The translations under genes were made by a program, and so were the position numbers. A model generated the notes under the pieces. That model ran no database searches. It was given only the letters and a program-made list of their open reading frames with translations, and had not been told where the DNA came from. Below are positions 7,409 to 15,462 of a stretch of 48,896 nucleotides of DNA, piece after piece. Source of the stretch: CAYPNF01 sp964411985 (GTDB lineage Bacteria > Verrucomicrobiota > Verrucomicrobiia > Limisphaerales > J093); contig CAYPNF010000056.1 of the NCBI GenBank assembly GCA_964411985.1, positions 1-48,896 on the forward strand, written 5' to 3'. Each line of letters opens with the position of its first letter. The stretch's first letter is position 1.

Positions 7409-7993
7409 TCACTGCGGCACAATCAAGAGTGCCTTTTCCTCGCCAATGGTCACTTCATCCACCGAAAAGCACGGCGAATCCAGAAAGTGGTCAGTGTCGA
7501 AGATAAGGCCATCGCAGGTGCTCTTCTCCCACACGCGGTATTCCTCCGGGTAATAGAGCTCGAAGAGCTCGTAGGCTGCTTCCCGGCGCAAATCAATGAA
7601 ACTCGACCCTAGGTAAATGTTGAGGTTCAAGTCTTCAATACCTTCACGGGATAGGTCGCTTAGGCTCTCTCCGAGGGTGCTGAGTGCGTAGTAGATCCTA
7701 AGGAAGTTCTCTGTCGAATCCTCCCCAAGCTCCCCGAGCAACCGGTCCAACTCCAGGAGTTCCGTGCCCGTGACGCTGGTCTTGCCCTTAAACACGAGGG
7801 CCACCTCTGGTCGATCCCCGGCCGGCCAAAACTCCGCTTCCCCCTGGGCGTCGTGGTCCCAAGTCACCACCTCCAAGGCCGTCAAGTTCTGGGGAATGGC
7901 GGATTGAGAACGAAAGTTGAATCCCTCGAACGTTCCGAGGTCGAAACGAATCTCTGTGTCAACGCTTGCGGAAGGTTCAGCTATAGTTTCCAT
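7409..7993 (-). CDS. Conserved-looking acidic hypothetical protein (194 aa)
   Basis: A 194-residue acidic protein starting METIAEPSASVDTEIRFDLG. It has no Cys cluster or membrane segment, but shows a compact alpha/beta pattern with LTALEVVTWDHDAQGEAEFW, then ELLELDRLLGELGEDSTENF and a YYPEEYRVWEKSTCDGLIFD motif near the end. I do not recognise a named family. ATG 7993 has AAGGAGC 6 nt upstream and is preferred. The frame stays open to an ATG at 8191 with an even better AGGAGG, but the extra 66 residues are Pro/Arg-rich and overlap a strong hairpin, so they look untranslated. Neighbours are other lone minus-strand plasmid genes. Confidence 0.75.
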   Translation of the reverse strand: METIAEPSASVDTEIRFDLGTFEGFNFRSQSAIPQNLTALEVVTWDHDAQGEAEFWPAGDRPEVALVFKGKTSVTGTELLELDRLLGELGEDSTENFLRIYYALSTLGESLSDLSREGIEDLNLNIYLGSSFIDLRREAAYELFELYYPEEYRVWEKSTCDGLIFDTDHFLDSPCFSVDEVTIGEEKALLIVPQ

Positions 7994-8042
7994 AAAAGCT
8001 CCTTGGTTAATGTGCCCGCCCCTCACAAAAAAGCGCTTCCTG

Positions 8043-8085
8043 GGAGGCGGGGTGTTTTCACCTGGCTTGAAACACCCCGTCCTCC
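8043..8085. other. Long hairpin in the leader of the 7409 gene
   Basis: GGAGGCGGGGTGTTT (8043-8057) pairs with AAACACCCCGTCCTCC (8070-8085), a 15-bp stem with a single bulged base and a 12-nt loop. It lies 50 bp upstream of the ATG at 7993, between that ATG and a second strong Shine-Dalgarno/ATG at 8191. It could attenuate transcription or hide a ribosome site. The rest of 7994-8398 holds nothing else that I can name. Confidence 0.5.
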
Positions 8086-8398
8086 CGGGGAAACGGAACC
8101 AACAACCGCCCGGCCAATCTGGCCGGACCGGTCGGAGCACGGGCGAGCTCAGCGCGGAAAGAAGGCGGACGAGAATGAAAGAGCAAGGCATGACAGGTTC
8201 CTCCTGGCGTGACTTGCGAATTCTCGGCAGCCACCGCGCTGCAGAGCCCAAAGATAGGGCGCGTCCACTCGTGGACCTTGGACTCTTCGAGCGGGGTCCG
8301 AAATATGGCCTGATCCCTTTTCGCCAGCAACAGCCGGTTCACCAGTCCGAGAACAAAAACTTGTCGGATTTCCACGCTCGATGGCCATATAAGGATAG

Positions 8399-9955
8399 AT
8401 GCGTTCACAGAATGACCATGAACTCCTGCGGAGTTTTGCCAAGAACGGCTCGCAGGACGCCTTTACGCAACTGGTTGAGCGGCATGTAAATCTGGTCTAT
8501 TCCGCTGCACACCGATTGGTCCCTGATCAACATTTGGCGGAGGATGTTACGCAGCAGGTATTCGCGCTGTTGGCTCGCAAGGCGGGCGGATTGGGGATCG
8601 GCACCATCCTTCCGGGGTGGCTTTACCGAACCGCGCGCAATGTGGCGTCCGAGGCCTTGCGTCGCGAACGCCGCCGCGAACGCCGCGAACAACTGGCCGT
8701 CGAAGCGATGAACCTTTCCACTCCCGACTCGACATGGAAGCAGATCGAGCCACTGCTCGACGATGCAATGGCTAGCCTCCGTTCCTCTGACCACGATGCC
8801 ATCGTGCTCCGGTATCTTGACAACAGGAGCTTAAAAGAAGTCGGCGAGGCGTTCGGTTGGAGCGAGGATGCGGCACAAAAGCGACTTGCGCGGGCGTTAA
8901 GCCGCCTCCGAACAAGTCTCACCCGGCGCGGTGTCACGGTGTCAGTGACTGCACTAGGAGCCGCCGTCACCAGTGGGGCAGTGCAGTCCGCCCCTGTCGG
9001 GCTGGCGGCCTCAGCCGTCTCGGCATCGATTCTTGCAGCAGGAGGTACCAGCTGGGCTCCGCATTTCATTTCTCATATGACTACGACCAAACTCAAACTT
9101 GTCGCGATTGCGGCAATTGTCGGGGTTCTCTCTCTCAGCCTGGTGCTGGTTTGCCGACAGAATACCTCTTTGCGTCGCCAGGTTGAGGCTTTGCGTGCAT
9201 CCACCGTCGAACCTGCCCGTTTCTCAGGCGTCGGTAGCAGGTCCAGTGAACCCGGCATCAGCAGCAATGAACTGCGGCGACTTCGTTTCGAGCATTTGGA
9301 AGTCCTCAGCCTACGCGGCCGAGTCACACAGCTGACCACCGAGCTGCGGCAACGGAAAGCCGGACAAGAGCAAGCCACTGCAGCGGCTGACTTGCCATCG
9401 GAGGCAGGCGATTCCATTCTGTTCACTGCGGCAGTAACCAACCGTGTGGGTAGCGGGCACACTCTGGTGGTCGGCGGATGGGCCAAAGACGGAATGCGCG
9501 GCTATCTGTTAGCCACGCCGGTCATCAAACGCGATGACACGGTACCCCATGGAAGGCCACTCGTCGTCCAAAGCCAGGTCGTTGGAGCGCCAGAAACCTT
9601 TTGGGAGCAAATCGGCTGGGGCAACTCCAAAAGCGACAACCGTCGGAGCACTGTGGCTGGCGTGCTCAACCCCGAGGAACTCGACGCGCTCCTTGCGCTG
9701 TTAAAGGAGACCGCGGGGGCTGAGATAGCGAACACCTCGTCGGTGACCAATCGTGATGGCGAACGCCTAGGGTTCACATTCAGCACGGACGACGATCGAG
9801 GAGCCGGGATAGTGATGGGGTTAGAGTTCTGCCCACGGATCACCACCGAAGGTGACGCCGTGGATCTCGAACTGCGTCCGTCCGCCGTATCTCCGGAGGA
9901 TGTCCATAGCTCTCTCAAGCAAGGCTCGGAAGCAACATCTTCGCGCCCACGGTGA
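8399..9955 (+). CDS. ECF-type RNA polymerase sigma factor with membrane-anchored C-terminal region
   Basis: A 518-residue protein. Residues 1-90 are sigma region 2 (DAFTQLVERHVNLVYSAAHR, then LAEDVTQQVFALLARKA and LPGWLYRTARNVA). Residues 115-175 are sigma region 4 (HDAIVLRYLDNRSLKEVGEA and KRLARALSRLR). A small-residue linker (180-220) leads to one membrane segment at about 233-251 (KLVAIAAIVGVLSLSLVLV), a coiled-coil stretch (255-325) and a roughly 190-residue soluble domain, probably outside the membrane. Sigma factors of this long form are, from memory, common in Verrucomicrobiota and Planctomycetota. The C-terminal part may tether the sigma factor or sense envelope signals in place of a separate anti-sigma factor. 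ATG 8399 has AAGGAT upstream. Confidence 0.9.
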   Translation: MRSQNDHELLRSFAKNGSQDAFTQLVERHVNLVYSAAHRLVPDQHLAEDVTQQVFALLARKAGGLGIGTILPGWLYRTARNVASEALRRERRRERREQLAVEAMNLSTPDSTWKQIEPLLDDAMASLRSSDHDAIVLRYLDNRSLKEVGEAFGWSEDAAQKRLARALSRLRTSLTRRGVTVSVTALGAAVTSGAVQSAPVGLAASAVSASILAAGGTSWAPHFISHMTTTKLKLVAIAAIVGVLSLSLVLVCRQNTSLRRQVEALRASTVEPARFSGVGSRSSEPGISSNELRRLRFEHLEVLSLRGRVTQLTTELRQRKAGQEQATAAADLPSEAGDSILFTAAVTNRVGSGHTLVVGGWAKDGMRGYLLATPVIKRDDTVPHGRPLVVQSQVVGAPETFWEQIGWGNSKSDNRRSTVAGVLNPEELDALLALLKETAGAEIANTSSVTNRDGERLGFTFSTDDDRGAGIVMGLEFCPRITTEGDAVDLELRPSAVSPEDVHSSLKQGSEATSSRPR

Positions 9956-10016
9956 GAAGCGATTTCGCGGGGGTCGATCCAGGGGCGCGGAATCGCCTTG
10001 GGGCCGCGCGGCCCCT

Positions 10017-10493
10017 TCAGAGCGCATAAAGAAACTGAACTCGAATGCGCGCCAACCGAGGCGCACACCTTTTGCGAGCGCCCCGGATGCTTTGACACCT
10101 GTCTTTTCCCACTGCTGCGCGCGTTCCACTCAAAAGCAGGAACACTTTCAGCCGGTTCACTTTAGAGCTCGTGGGGAAGCAAAAGGCCAAACCGGTGGGA
10201 CAATCGCCCTGGGAACCGTGAGATCTGTTTCTGCCTTCCTGTTGGGTTTGCCACTCTTTGAGCTGCTGCTTGGCTTCGGTCAGGTCGGCATCCGTGCACC
10301 GAAGCAGAGCGGTCCTGAGGGGCTCGCCAGTGTGCTCGCTGCGGCGCCGCTGGTCGTTGAGATAGGCGATGCGTTTTTCCAGGGCCTGGATGCGCTCGGC
10401 AAGATTTCCGGAAAAAGGGCGGCCAAGAGCCTTTTCGACCGCAATTTCGAGTTCCTCAGGAGGGGAAGTATTTTCAGCAAGCGCGGCGGTCAT
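10017..10493 (-). CDS. Hypothetical coiled-coil protein (158 aa)
   Basis: A putative 158-residue protein starting at ATG 10493. Residues 1-85 are convincing as a protein: an acidic, helical segment with NLAERIQALEKRIAYLNDQR, then DLTEAKQQLKEWQTQ, typical of a short coiled coil. The C-terminal 60 residues are Arg/Cys-rich and look less natural, so the true gene may be shorter or frameshifted near 10230. There is no clear ribosome site. An Ala-rich stretch at the N-terminus could be the end of a signal peptide starting further upstream (IFLIMTAALAENTSPPEELE), in which case it would be exported. No family is recognised. Confidence 0.45.
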   Translation of the reverse strand: MTAALAENTSPPEELEIAVEKALGRPFSGNLAERIQALEKRIAYLNDQRRRSEHTGEPLRTALLRCTDADLTEAKQQLKEWQTQQEGRNRSHGSQGDCPTGLAFCFPTSSKVNRLKVFLLLSGTRAAVGKDRCQSIRGARKRCAPRLARIRVQFLYAL

Positions 10494-10754
10494 GATCAGA
10501 AAGATACCCAAAGAGTCGGCAATGTCCAAATCGCGGGATGGCAGCCCTGAGGACACGCGCGGAGATCCGGGCGGAGAAAGTGTTCCCAGGTGAAAGAACG
10601 GACAAAAATAGAGTTTCTGGACATAAGAGAGGAAAATCGACGCTCTAGATGCCCCAGGACGGGCGTTTTGGGTGGGGGCAATGGTAAGATAGCGGAGGTT
10701 TTTGGGATCGAAACTAGCACCTCTCGATGCTGATGCTGCACGCACCTTGGCGAT

Positions 10755-11204
10755 TTAAACGATGGGAAGTTCGCCTTTGTCTCTGAAGGAGTAGAAATCA
10801 TCCGTGCCAACGATGATGTGGTCAAGTACTGGAACCCCAAGGAGAGTGCCTGCGTCTGAAAGGCGCTTGGTGACAGCTCGATCTTCACCACTGGGATTCA
10901 CGCTTCCGGATGGGTGGTTATGGGCAACTACCAGTGATAGCGCTCCGGCAAGGATTGCGCCTTGAAATACCTCTCGGGTCGCCACGGGACAGCTTGCGGC
11001 CGTGCCAGTTGCTACGACGTAGAAACCCGCAACCTGATTTTGACCGTCAAGAAAGAGAGCTACGAAGTGCTCGCGCACATTATCTGGAAGGACGCGGCGA
11101 ACAAATCGAGCAGCTTCGAATGGGGAGACGATGGGGTTTAAGGTTTCACGGCGTTTCGGGCCGCGGTATCGAAGTGACATTTCGCGAACAAACGTGGTGG
11201 TCAT
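10755..11204 (-). CDS. RadC-like JAB-domain protein, short form
   Basis: A 149-residue protein carrying the RadC/JAB metalloprotease-like core: AHNHPSGSVNPSGEDR, with H95, H97 and D108 as the probable zinc ligands, and VLDHIIVGTDDFYSFRD at the end. It lacks the N-terminal helix-hairpin-helix domain of full RadC. Such short forms are common on plasmids and integrative elements next to DNA-processing genes; their biochemical role remains unsettled. GGAGG lies 8 nt before ATG 11204, immediately after the T-run of an intrinsic terminator, so it has its own translation start and perhaps its own promoter. A longer paralogue lies at 31454-32077. Confidence 0.9.
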   Translation of the reverse strand: MTTTFVREMSLRYRGPKRRETLNPIVSPFEAARFVRRVLPDNVREHFVALFLDGQNQVAGFYVVATGTAASCPVATREVFQGAILAGALSLVVAHNHPSGSVNPSGEDRAVTKRLSDAGTLLGVPVLDHIIVGTDDFYSFRDKGELPIV

Positions 11205-11216
11205 GGTAGTTCCTCC

Positions 11217-11246
11217 AAAAAAAGCCGGAGGGCTTTCCCCCCGGCT
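11217..11246 (-). terminator. Intrinsic terminator after the 85-residue gene
   Basis: Read on the minus strand, AGCCGGGGGG pairs with CCCTCCGGCT around a GAAAG-like loop (arms 11237-11246 and 11223-11232) and is followed by seven T (11223-11217). This is a textbook rho-independent terminator just beyond the stop of the gene at 11253, and it separates that gene from the RadC-like gene. Confidence 0.8.
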
Positions 11247-11252
11247 GGGTTG

Positions 11253-11510
11253 TTAGACCGCCTCAGGCGCGGCTTCTTCCTTGGTTTGGCTTTGTGCGAT
11301 GATCCAGCTGTGTGCCTGGTCAGCCACCTTGGCGACAACCAGGAGGTCGTCTCGTCCGAAAGACTCGGTTCGCTTCCAAGTCTCGCCGTCTTTGTAGAGG
11401 CGGCTTATCGTCACGTTGAAGCGCGTGCCGTTTGTGGTTTCGTTTTCCCAGATGGCCGCCTTGATGGCCCCCAGTCTGATTTCGTGCGTTGGTTTTTGTC
11501 TGGTCGTCAT
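11253..11510 (-). CDS. Small plasmid protein, paralogue A (85 aa)
   Basis: An 85-residue protein, MTTRQKPTHEIRLGAIKAAI onward, with GTRFNVTISRLYKDGETWKR and FGRDDLLVVAKVADQAHSWI. About two thirds of its residues match the product of 14005-14298, so the plasmid carries two copies of the family. I remember this small beta-rich family as frequent in environmental bacteria, without known function; the strand pattern and aromatic residues would suit an OB-like or single-strand-binding fold, which is only a guess. GGAG sits about 9 nt upstream of ATG 11510 and a strong terminator follows the stop, so it is an independent monocistronic gene. Confidence 0.82.
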   Translation of the reverse strand: MTTRQKPTHEIRLGAIKAAIWENETTNGTRFNVTISRLYKDGETWKRTESFGRDDLLVVAKVADQAHSWIIAQSQTKEEAAPEAV

Positions 11511-12018
11511 GGTGTGTTTCTCCGTTTTGTGGGAGGGTTCATTCCCTCTCCTCACCAAATGGCGGGAGAGAGATGAAGCCACCCGCGGAGAAACGTTGAG
11601 CCTCGAAGGGGAAAAAGGGGCCGAAGGCTTTGCTCCCCCAGCAGTGCAGTGACAGGCCTTGGCCTGGCGCGAGACTGCGCAAAGCCGAAGGCACCCCTGA
11701 GAGGTGAAAGGCCTATGACGACGAAATTCAAGACCGGCGAAAGGAGCTGGGGGTAAAAGGACTGGCCTTGAAAACAAAACTGGGCATCGCTCGGACGAAA
11801 AGGCGTTCATGGGGGGTGAGGAACCCCAAGGTCTAGCGGAATTAACTCCTCCCAAGGTGCAAAGGTACCAGCGCACGCGGTCGAACAAAGTTCGTAGAGG
11901 CGCCGGGGTACGGAACGGCAGCCGGGGCGGGGGAAAAGTCCCCGGCTTGGGGGAAGCTTACGTCCACCGTGGTCGTCGCGGGACTCCCCCCTGGCTGTCC
12001 GCAGCGGCCTCCTGACCG
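11511..12018. other. 500-bp intergenic stretch without a supported gene
   Basis: No open frame here has protein-like composition. The only structure I note is CCGGGGCGGGGG-AAAAGT-CCCCGG around 11921-11946, a GC hairpin about 75 bp beyond the stop of the minus-strand gene at 12019, which may help end that transcript. Confidence 0.5.
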
Positions 12019-12813
12019 CTAATGGATCGCGAACTGCTCTTCATTTTTGTCATTCAACACGACTATCCGGCCCCCATACATTTTGCCGTGCGCCCAGTTG
12101 AGTTGCACGTTTGCAATCGCCGTCGCGACGCGCTTGGCCAAGTCACCATCAAGCTGGGTTGCTTTGGATACGTCAGTAGAGAAATCAAATCCTTCGGGGC
12201 TAATCCCGGCGTAAAACAGTCGGGCGTTTCGGATGTCGCATCGAACAAGACAGCCTTGATGTGCTGCGCTGATAGGAGCTTTTTCCTCGGTTGTGCACAG
12301 GGTGATGGGCACATCGTCCATGTAGGGCCAGCCATGTGGACATTTTGACCACAAGCAATCGATGGCGGGCGTACCACACTCGAGAAAAGGTGGTGGCGTA
12401 ACCGCCTTTTCGGATGTGGCCTTCCAGAAAACGCCGCTTTCGCGGCATCCTTCGATGTAGTATGCGGTGCCACCATGCTCAAGTACGGCGGTAGTTTGGC
12501 AAGGCGCTCTCCAGGCCACCACGCTGCAGGGCAATGCGTTATCGACTACGGCCGCATCAATCCCGGTCCGTGTTCGAATAATATTCAGAAAGCAACTAAG
12601 ACAGACTAGGGAAAAAGGCTTTTCGTGGGGTTTACATGTCGCGCTCGCCAGTTTGTGGGATGAAAAGATTCGCACTGGGTCGTCGATGTAGAGGCAAGCG
12701 TTTTGCGAGATTGTCTCTGGGAGGCGGACCCCGGACTCCGCTTTCTTGGAAGAAACAATGCAGTAATAATCATGCGGTTGCCCATGGAGCAGTCTCTCTA
12801 TTGCGCCATTCAT
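12019..12813 (-). CDS. Cysteine-containing hypothetical protein (264 aa)
   Basis: A 264-residue protein starting MNGAIERLLHGQPHDYYCIV. It has about a dozen cysteines spread through the chain, including SLVCLSCFLNIIRTRTG (CxxC) and CLWSKCPHGWPYMDD, and a C-terminal ATAIANVQLNWAHGKMYGGR region. The spacing could support one or two zinc sites, but no standard finger is clear. There is no membrane segment. I do not recognise a family. The ATG at 12813 is chosen because the open frame upstream (to 13140) is antisense to the methylase gene and low-complexity. It is followed after 74 bp by the HTH-Dam gene on the same strand (upstream in transcription), so the two may be co-transcribed. Confidence 0.6.
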   Translation of the reverse strand: MNGAIERLLHGQPHDYYCIVSSKKAESGVRLPETISQNACLYIDDPVRIFSSHKLASATCKPHEKPFSLVCLSCFLNIIRTRTGIDAAVVDNALPCSVVAWRAPCQTTAVLEHGGTAYYIEGCRESGVFWKATSEKAVTPPPFLECGTPAIDCLWSKCPHGWPYMDDVPITLCTTEEKAPISAAHQGCLVRCDIRNARLFYAGISPEGFDFSTDVSKATQLDGDLAKRVATAIANVQLNWAHGKMYGGRIVVLNDKNEEQFAIH

Positions 12814-12886
12814 TTGAATTGGATGGTGTACACTTTCTAAGGAAACGCGAGGCGTTTCCGCGGCAGGTTCCCGGTTTGTGATCGAT

Positions 12887-13831
12887 TTAGGCCGGGTCTG
12901 GTGCGGGCACTGGTGCAACCTGCGGTGTCCAGGCTCTGGGGAGCGCGCGTTGAAGCGTCGCGAGTTGTCCGAGCGTTCCGCCCCAGACAACGAGCGCGGA
13001 CGGAAATGGAGCGGACTGGCCGGAGTCACCAAAGGAGAGTCTCCCACGAAGAAAAAGAACGACAGCGACACTGGCAATATCTCGGTGCCACCAGTTCGTG
13101 TCCGTCCTTGCGGGAAGGACGGCGACAACGATGGCAGCATTTCCGCTTTGCACTTCGCTTTTGGCTTTGGCAGTCCAATCCGGGATCGTCCGGCCGTAGG
13201 GGGGATTTAAGAAGACGTTCCCGTACCAGGGAAGCGACAGGCCGTCATCGTCCATGGTGTAATGAACTCGCGCGCGCACGTTAGATCGTCTCGGGTTCGA
13301 GCTTGGCGAGCAAGGGTCGAGGTCGAAGCGGTCAAAGACCTGGTAGAGGATTTCGAGAAGGTCTTTTGGTGTAGACCAGTTGTGGTGCGCGGAGCTCGTA
13401 TTGGTGTGGGTGTAGAACTTCACGGACTCGCCGTGCCGAACAAGTTTCGGGCCGGCTCCAAGTGCGGTAAGCGCCCGGTCCAAAGTGGCGAGACTCCCTT
13501 CGCTTTGGCGCTCGAGTTTAACCAGCGTGGGCTGACTTATTCCGATTATATCCGAAAGGGGGCGCTGGCCAAGACCTCGGCGTCGCCGGAGCGCCGCTAC
13601 CTGTTTTCCCAGCGCTGTGCCCGGCGGCAAGTTTTTTCCACAAAGCGTCAGTTGGAGAGTGGTCAGGGCTAGGTTCCACACTCGAAGCGTTCCTCTACCC
13701 CTTTCAAGAAGCCGAATGGTGGGAATCGAGACTCCTGCCTTTTTAGCCACGTTAGCCTGGGTAAAACGCTGCGCTTTTCGCTCGGCTCGAAGGGCAAGCC
13801 CGAGGTGATTTTGGAAAGCTTTCTTAAGCAT
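12887..13831 (-). CDS. Double HTH fused to Dam-type DNA adenine methyltransferase
   Basis: A 314-residue protein. Residues 10-62 are an XRE-type HTH (RFTQANVAKKAGVSIPTIRL) and 75-125 a second one (GIGISQPTLVKLER-like). From about 137 it is a phage/plasmid Dam-type N6-adenine methyltransferase (pfam Dam family) with NWSTPKDLLE, FDLDPC at 169-174 and the catalytic NPPY at 209-212. The enzyme would transfer methyl from SAM to adenine, often protecting DNA or marking it for regulation. Fusing two repressor-like domains to this methylase is uncommon; they may provide site targeting or autoregulation. No partner restriction enzyme lies nearby, so it is probably an orphan methylase. Confidence 0.88.
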   Translation of the reverse strand: MLKKAFQNHLGLALRAERKAQRFTQANVAKKAGVSIPTIRLLERGRGTLRVWNLALTTLQLTLCGKNLPPGTALGKQVAALRRRRGLGQRPLSDIIGISQPTLVKLERQSEGSLATLDRALTALGAGPKLVRHGESVKFYTHTNTSSAHHNWSTPKDLLEILYQVFDRFDLDPCSPSSNPRRSNVRARVHYTMDDDGLSLPWYGNVFLNPPYGRTIPDWTAKAKSEVQSGNAAIVVAVLPARTDTNWWHRDIASVAVVLFLRGRLSFGDSGQSAPFPSALVVWGGTLGQLATLQRALPRAWTPQVAPVPAPDPA

Positions 13832-14004
13832 TTAGAGAGTAAGGAACGCGGAAATAGAAAGGTTATTTAATCATTATTGGCAAGCTGAAAAAGGGGTGAT
13901 TTTACGGATTCTGGTGCTTCAGGGCACAGGGTGAGGACCGTTTTCTTGGAAGGCACGATCCTCAAAGCCTCAAACCTTACTCAGAACCTCTGACGCTCAT
14001 CTTC

Positions 14005-14298
14005 CTAGTTGGCCGTTGAGGGCTTGGTGCCCCTTTCGGTCTCCTGTCCTTGGTGGCAAATCCAGGTGTGTGCCTGGTCTGCGACCTTCGCAACGAGCAG
14101 GAGGTCATCCCGTCCGAACGTGTCGGTGGACTTCCACTGGTCACCGTCTCGGTAGAGGCGGCTCACGGTCACGTTGTAGCGCGTGCCGCTTGCGGTTTCG
14201 TTCTTCCAGATCGCAGCCTTGATGGCTCCGAGCCGGATTTCCTGGGTTGGTTTTTGCGTCGAATTCATGGCGCATTCCATTTGGTTTGTGGTTTCCAT
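14005..14298 (-). CDS. Small plasmid protein, paralogue B (97 aa)
   Basis: The second member of the family at 11253-11510: IRLGAIKAAIWKNETASGTR, YNVTVSRLYRDGDQWKS and FGRDDLLLVAKVADQAHTWI align throughout with paralogue A. ATG 14298 is preferred over 14268 because AAGGAGG lies 6 nt before it, although this adds METTNQMECA, which paralogue A lacks. The C-terminal tails differ completely. The duplication with conserved core and free tails suggests a maintained structural role, perhaps in plasmid DNA handling; function is unknown. Confidence 0.82.
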   Translation of the reverse strand: METTNQMECAMNSTQKPTQEIRLGAIKAAIWKNETASGTRYNVTVSRLYRDGDQWKSTDTFGRDDLLLVAKVADQAHTWICHQGQETERGTKPSTAN

Positions 14299-14470
14299 CC
14301 CCCCTCCTTAAAGACGAACCTGCACTCACAGGTCCTCGGAAAACGGAGCGTATCACGGTTGCGGGCGCTAAGGAACCAGGGCCGCAAGAAGGGCACGAGA
14401 TGCCTTTGCTGGCTACTAAGGCAGGTCAGTGGCGAATGCTTCGGACTGTAAATGGCTGTGGTCCTGACTC

Positions 14471-15196
14471 TTATGCAGCGCAATCCAACTGTTCACGCAG
14501 CTCCAGAAAGCGTTCGACTTGGGCACCCACGAAGGGTCCCATTTGAGGCCAGGTGAGGCGATGGAGCTCAATTGCGTTTATGCCAGGTGGAAGCGGAAAC
14601 TTTCTGGACCGGGCAACGAAACGGCCGCCATCGATAACCTCGGTCACCTCGTGCATGTTGAGTACCACTTCGGTTTTTCCGTCTTTGAGCATGGCGGCAA
14701 TCGGGTCAGGCCCTGGGTAGCTCGGCCACGTAACGTCGGAGTGGTGAAAGTTGTAAAACCCAAGCCTCGGGACAGAGATGATTTCTCGTGGGATTTTTTG
14801 ACCGAACGTTGCCATGAAAGCGAGATCTGGTGCCCAGCGCTGGGTGAACATCTCGAGGAACTCATTGCTTTTCACCCGACCCGTCCAAACAGGGAGCTCC
14901 CGCCCTCGCACAAACCGGCGCACCAACAGTTCATCGTCCAGGCTGTGTGGGTATTTCCAAAGCCGGACGTTCGCATGGGTGAAAACCTGTGTTGGGTCGT
15001 CGGTCGCAACGCCAACGACTTCGATGCGTGCCGAGAGCGGCCCCTCCAGAAGCTCCCGCAAGACGCACAATCCGCCTTGGAAACTGCCGAACACCGCCAC
15101 TCGGAGGGGGGCGCTTTCCGTATCGTGGAAGAGGAGGAATTGGGGCGGAGGCTCCGGATAGCACCGCACCGCACTTTGGTACTGCACTGCGTTCAT
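14471..15196 (-). CDS. Formyltransferase-fold protein
   Basis: A 241-residue protein of the methionyl-tRNA/GART formyltransferase fold. After about 30 extra residues comes the Rossmann start LRVAVFGSFQGGLCVLRELL. The catalytic triad can be read as N149 and H151 (YNFHH, the family's NxH), and D189 in EVIDGG. The loop PSYPGPDPI stands where tRNA and sugar formyltransferases have LLPxYRGxxPI. It lacks the C-terminal OB domain of Fmt, so it more likely modifies an amino-sugar, nucleotide-sugar or peptide amine than initiator tRNA. The next gene upstream on the strand (16449-15463) has an amidotransferase-like fold, so the two may form a small modification pathway. Substrate unknown. Confidence 0.85.
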   Translation of the reverse strand: MNAVQYQSAVRCYPEPPPQFLLFHDTESAPLRVAVFGSFQGGLCVLRELLEGPLSARIEVVGVATDDPTQVFTHANVRLWKYPHSLDDELLVRRFVRGRELPVWTGRVKSNEFLEMFTQRWAPDLAFMATFGQKIPREIISVPRLGFYNFHHSDVTWPSYPGPDPIAAMLKDGKTEVVLNMHEVTEVIDGGRFVARSRKFPLPPGINAIELHRLTWPQMGPFVGAQVERFLELREQLDCAA

Positions 15197-15462
15197 GTGT
15201 GGTTCACTCGGTTTGTTGCGAAGGAACGACCACGGTGGAAAAAAGGCGCGGACCTAACGCACCTTGGTCAGAGGCACCGCGAAGCGCCCGCAGAAAGATA
15301 CGCCAGGCCGCGCCAATGGGGCGCGGGCCTCAAGCGGACGGTCCATCTGCAGGAAATTTCGCGGTTTTCTGACCGGACCGGAGCCGAAGCTCGCAAATTT
15401 TAGTTGTAAGCTAGATGTCGGCCTGGATCCGCCTAGATGCAAGGACTTTTCGCAAAGATTCG

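Noticed and set aside
8001..8191. N-terminal extension of the 194-residue protein to ATG 8191
   Set aside because: A good Shine-Dalgarno exists, but the 66 added residues are Pro/Arg-rich and coincide with a long hairpin.
14519..15403. 294-codon plus-strand ORF opposite the formyltransferase gene
   Set aside because: The minus-strand frame has a clear formyltransferase active site; the plus frame has none.
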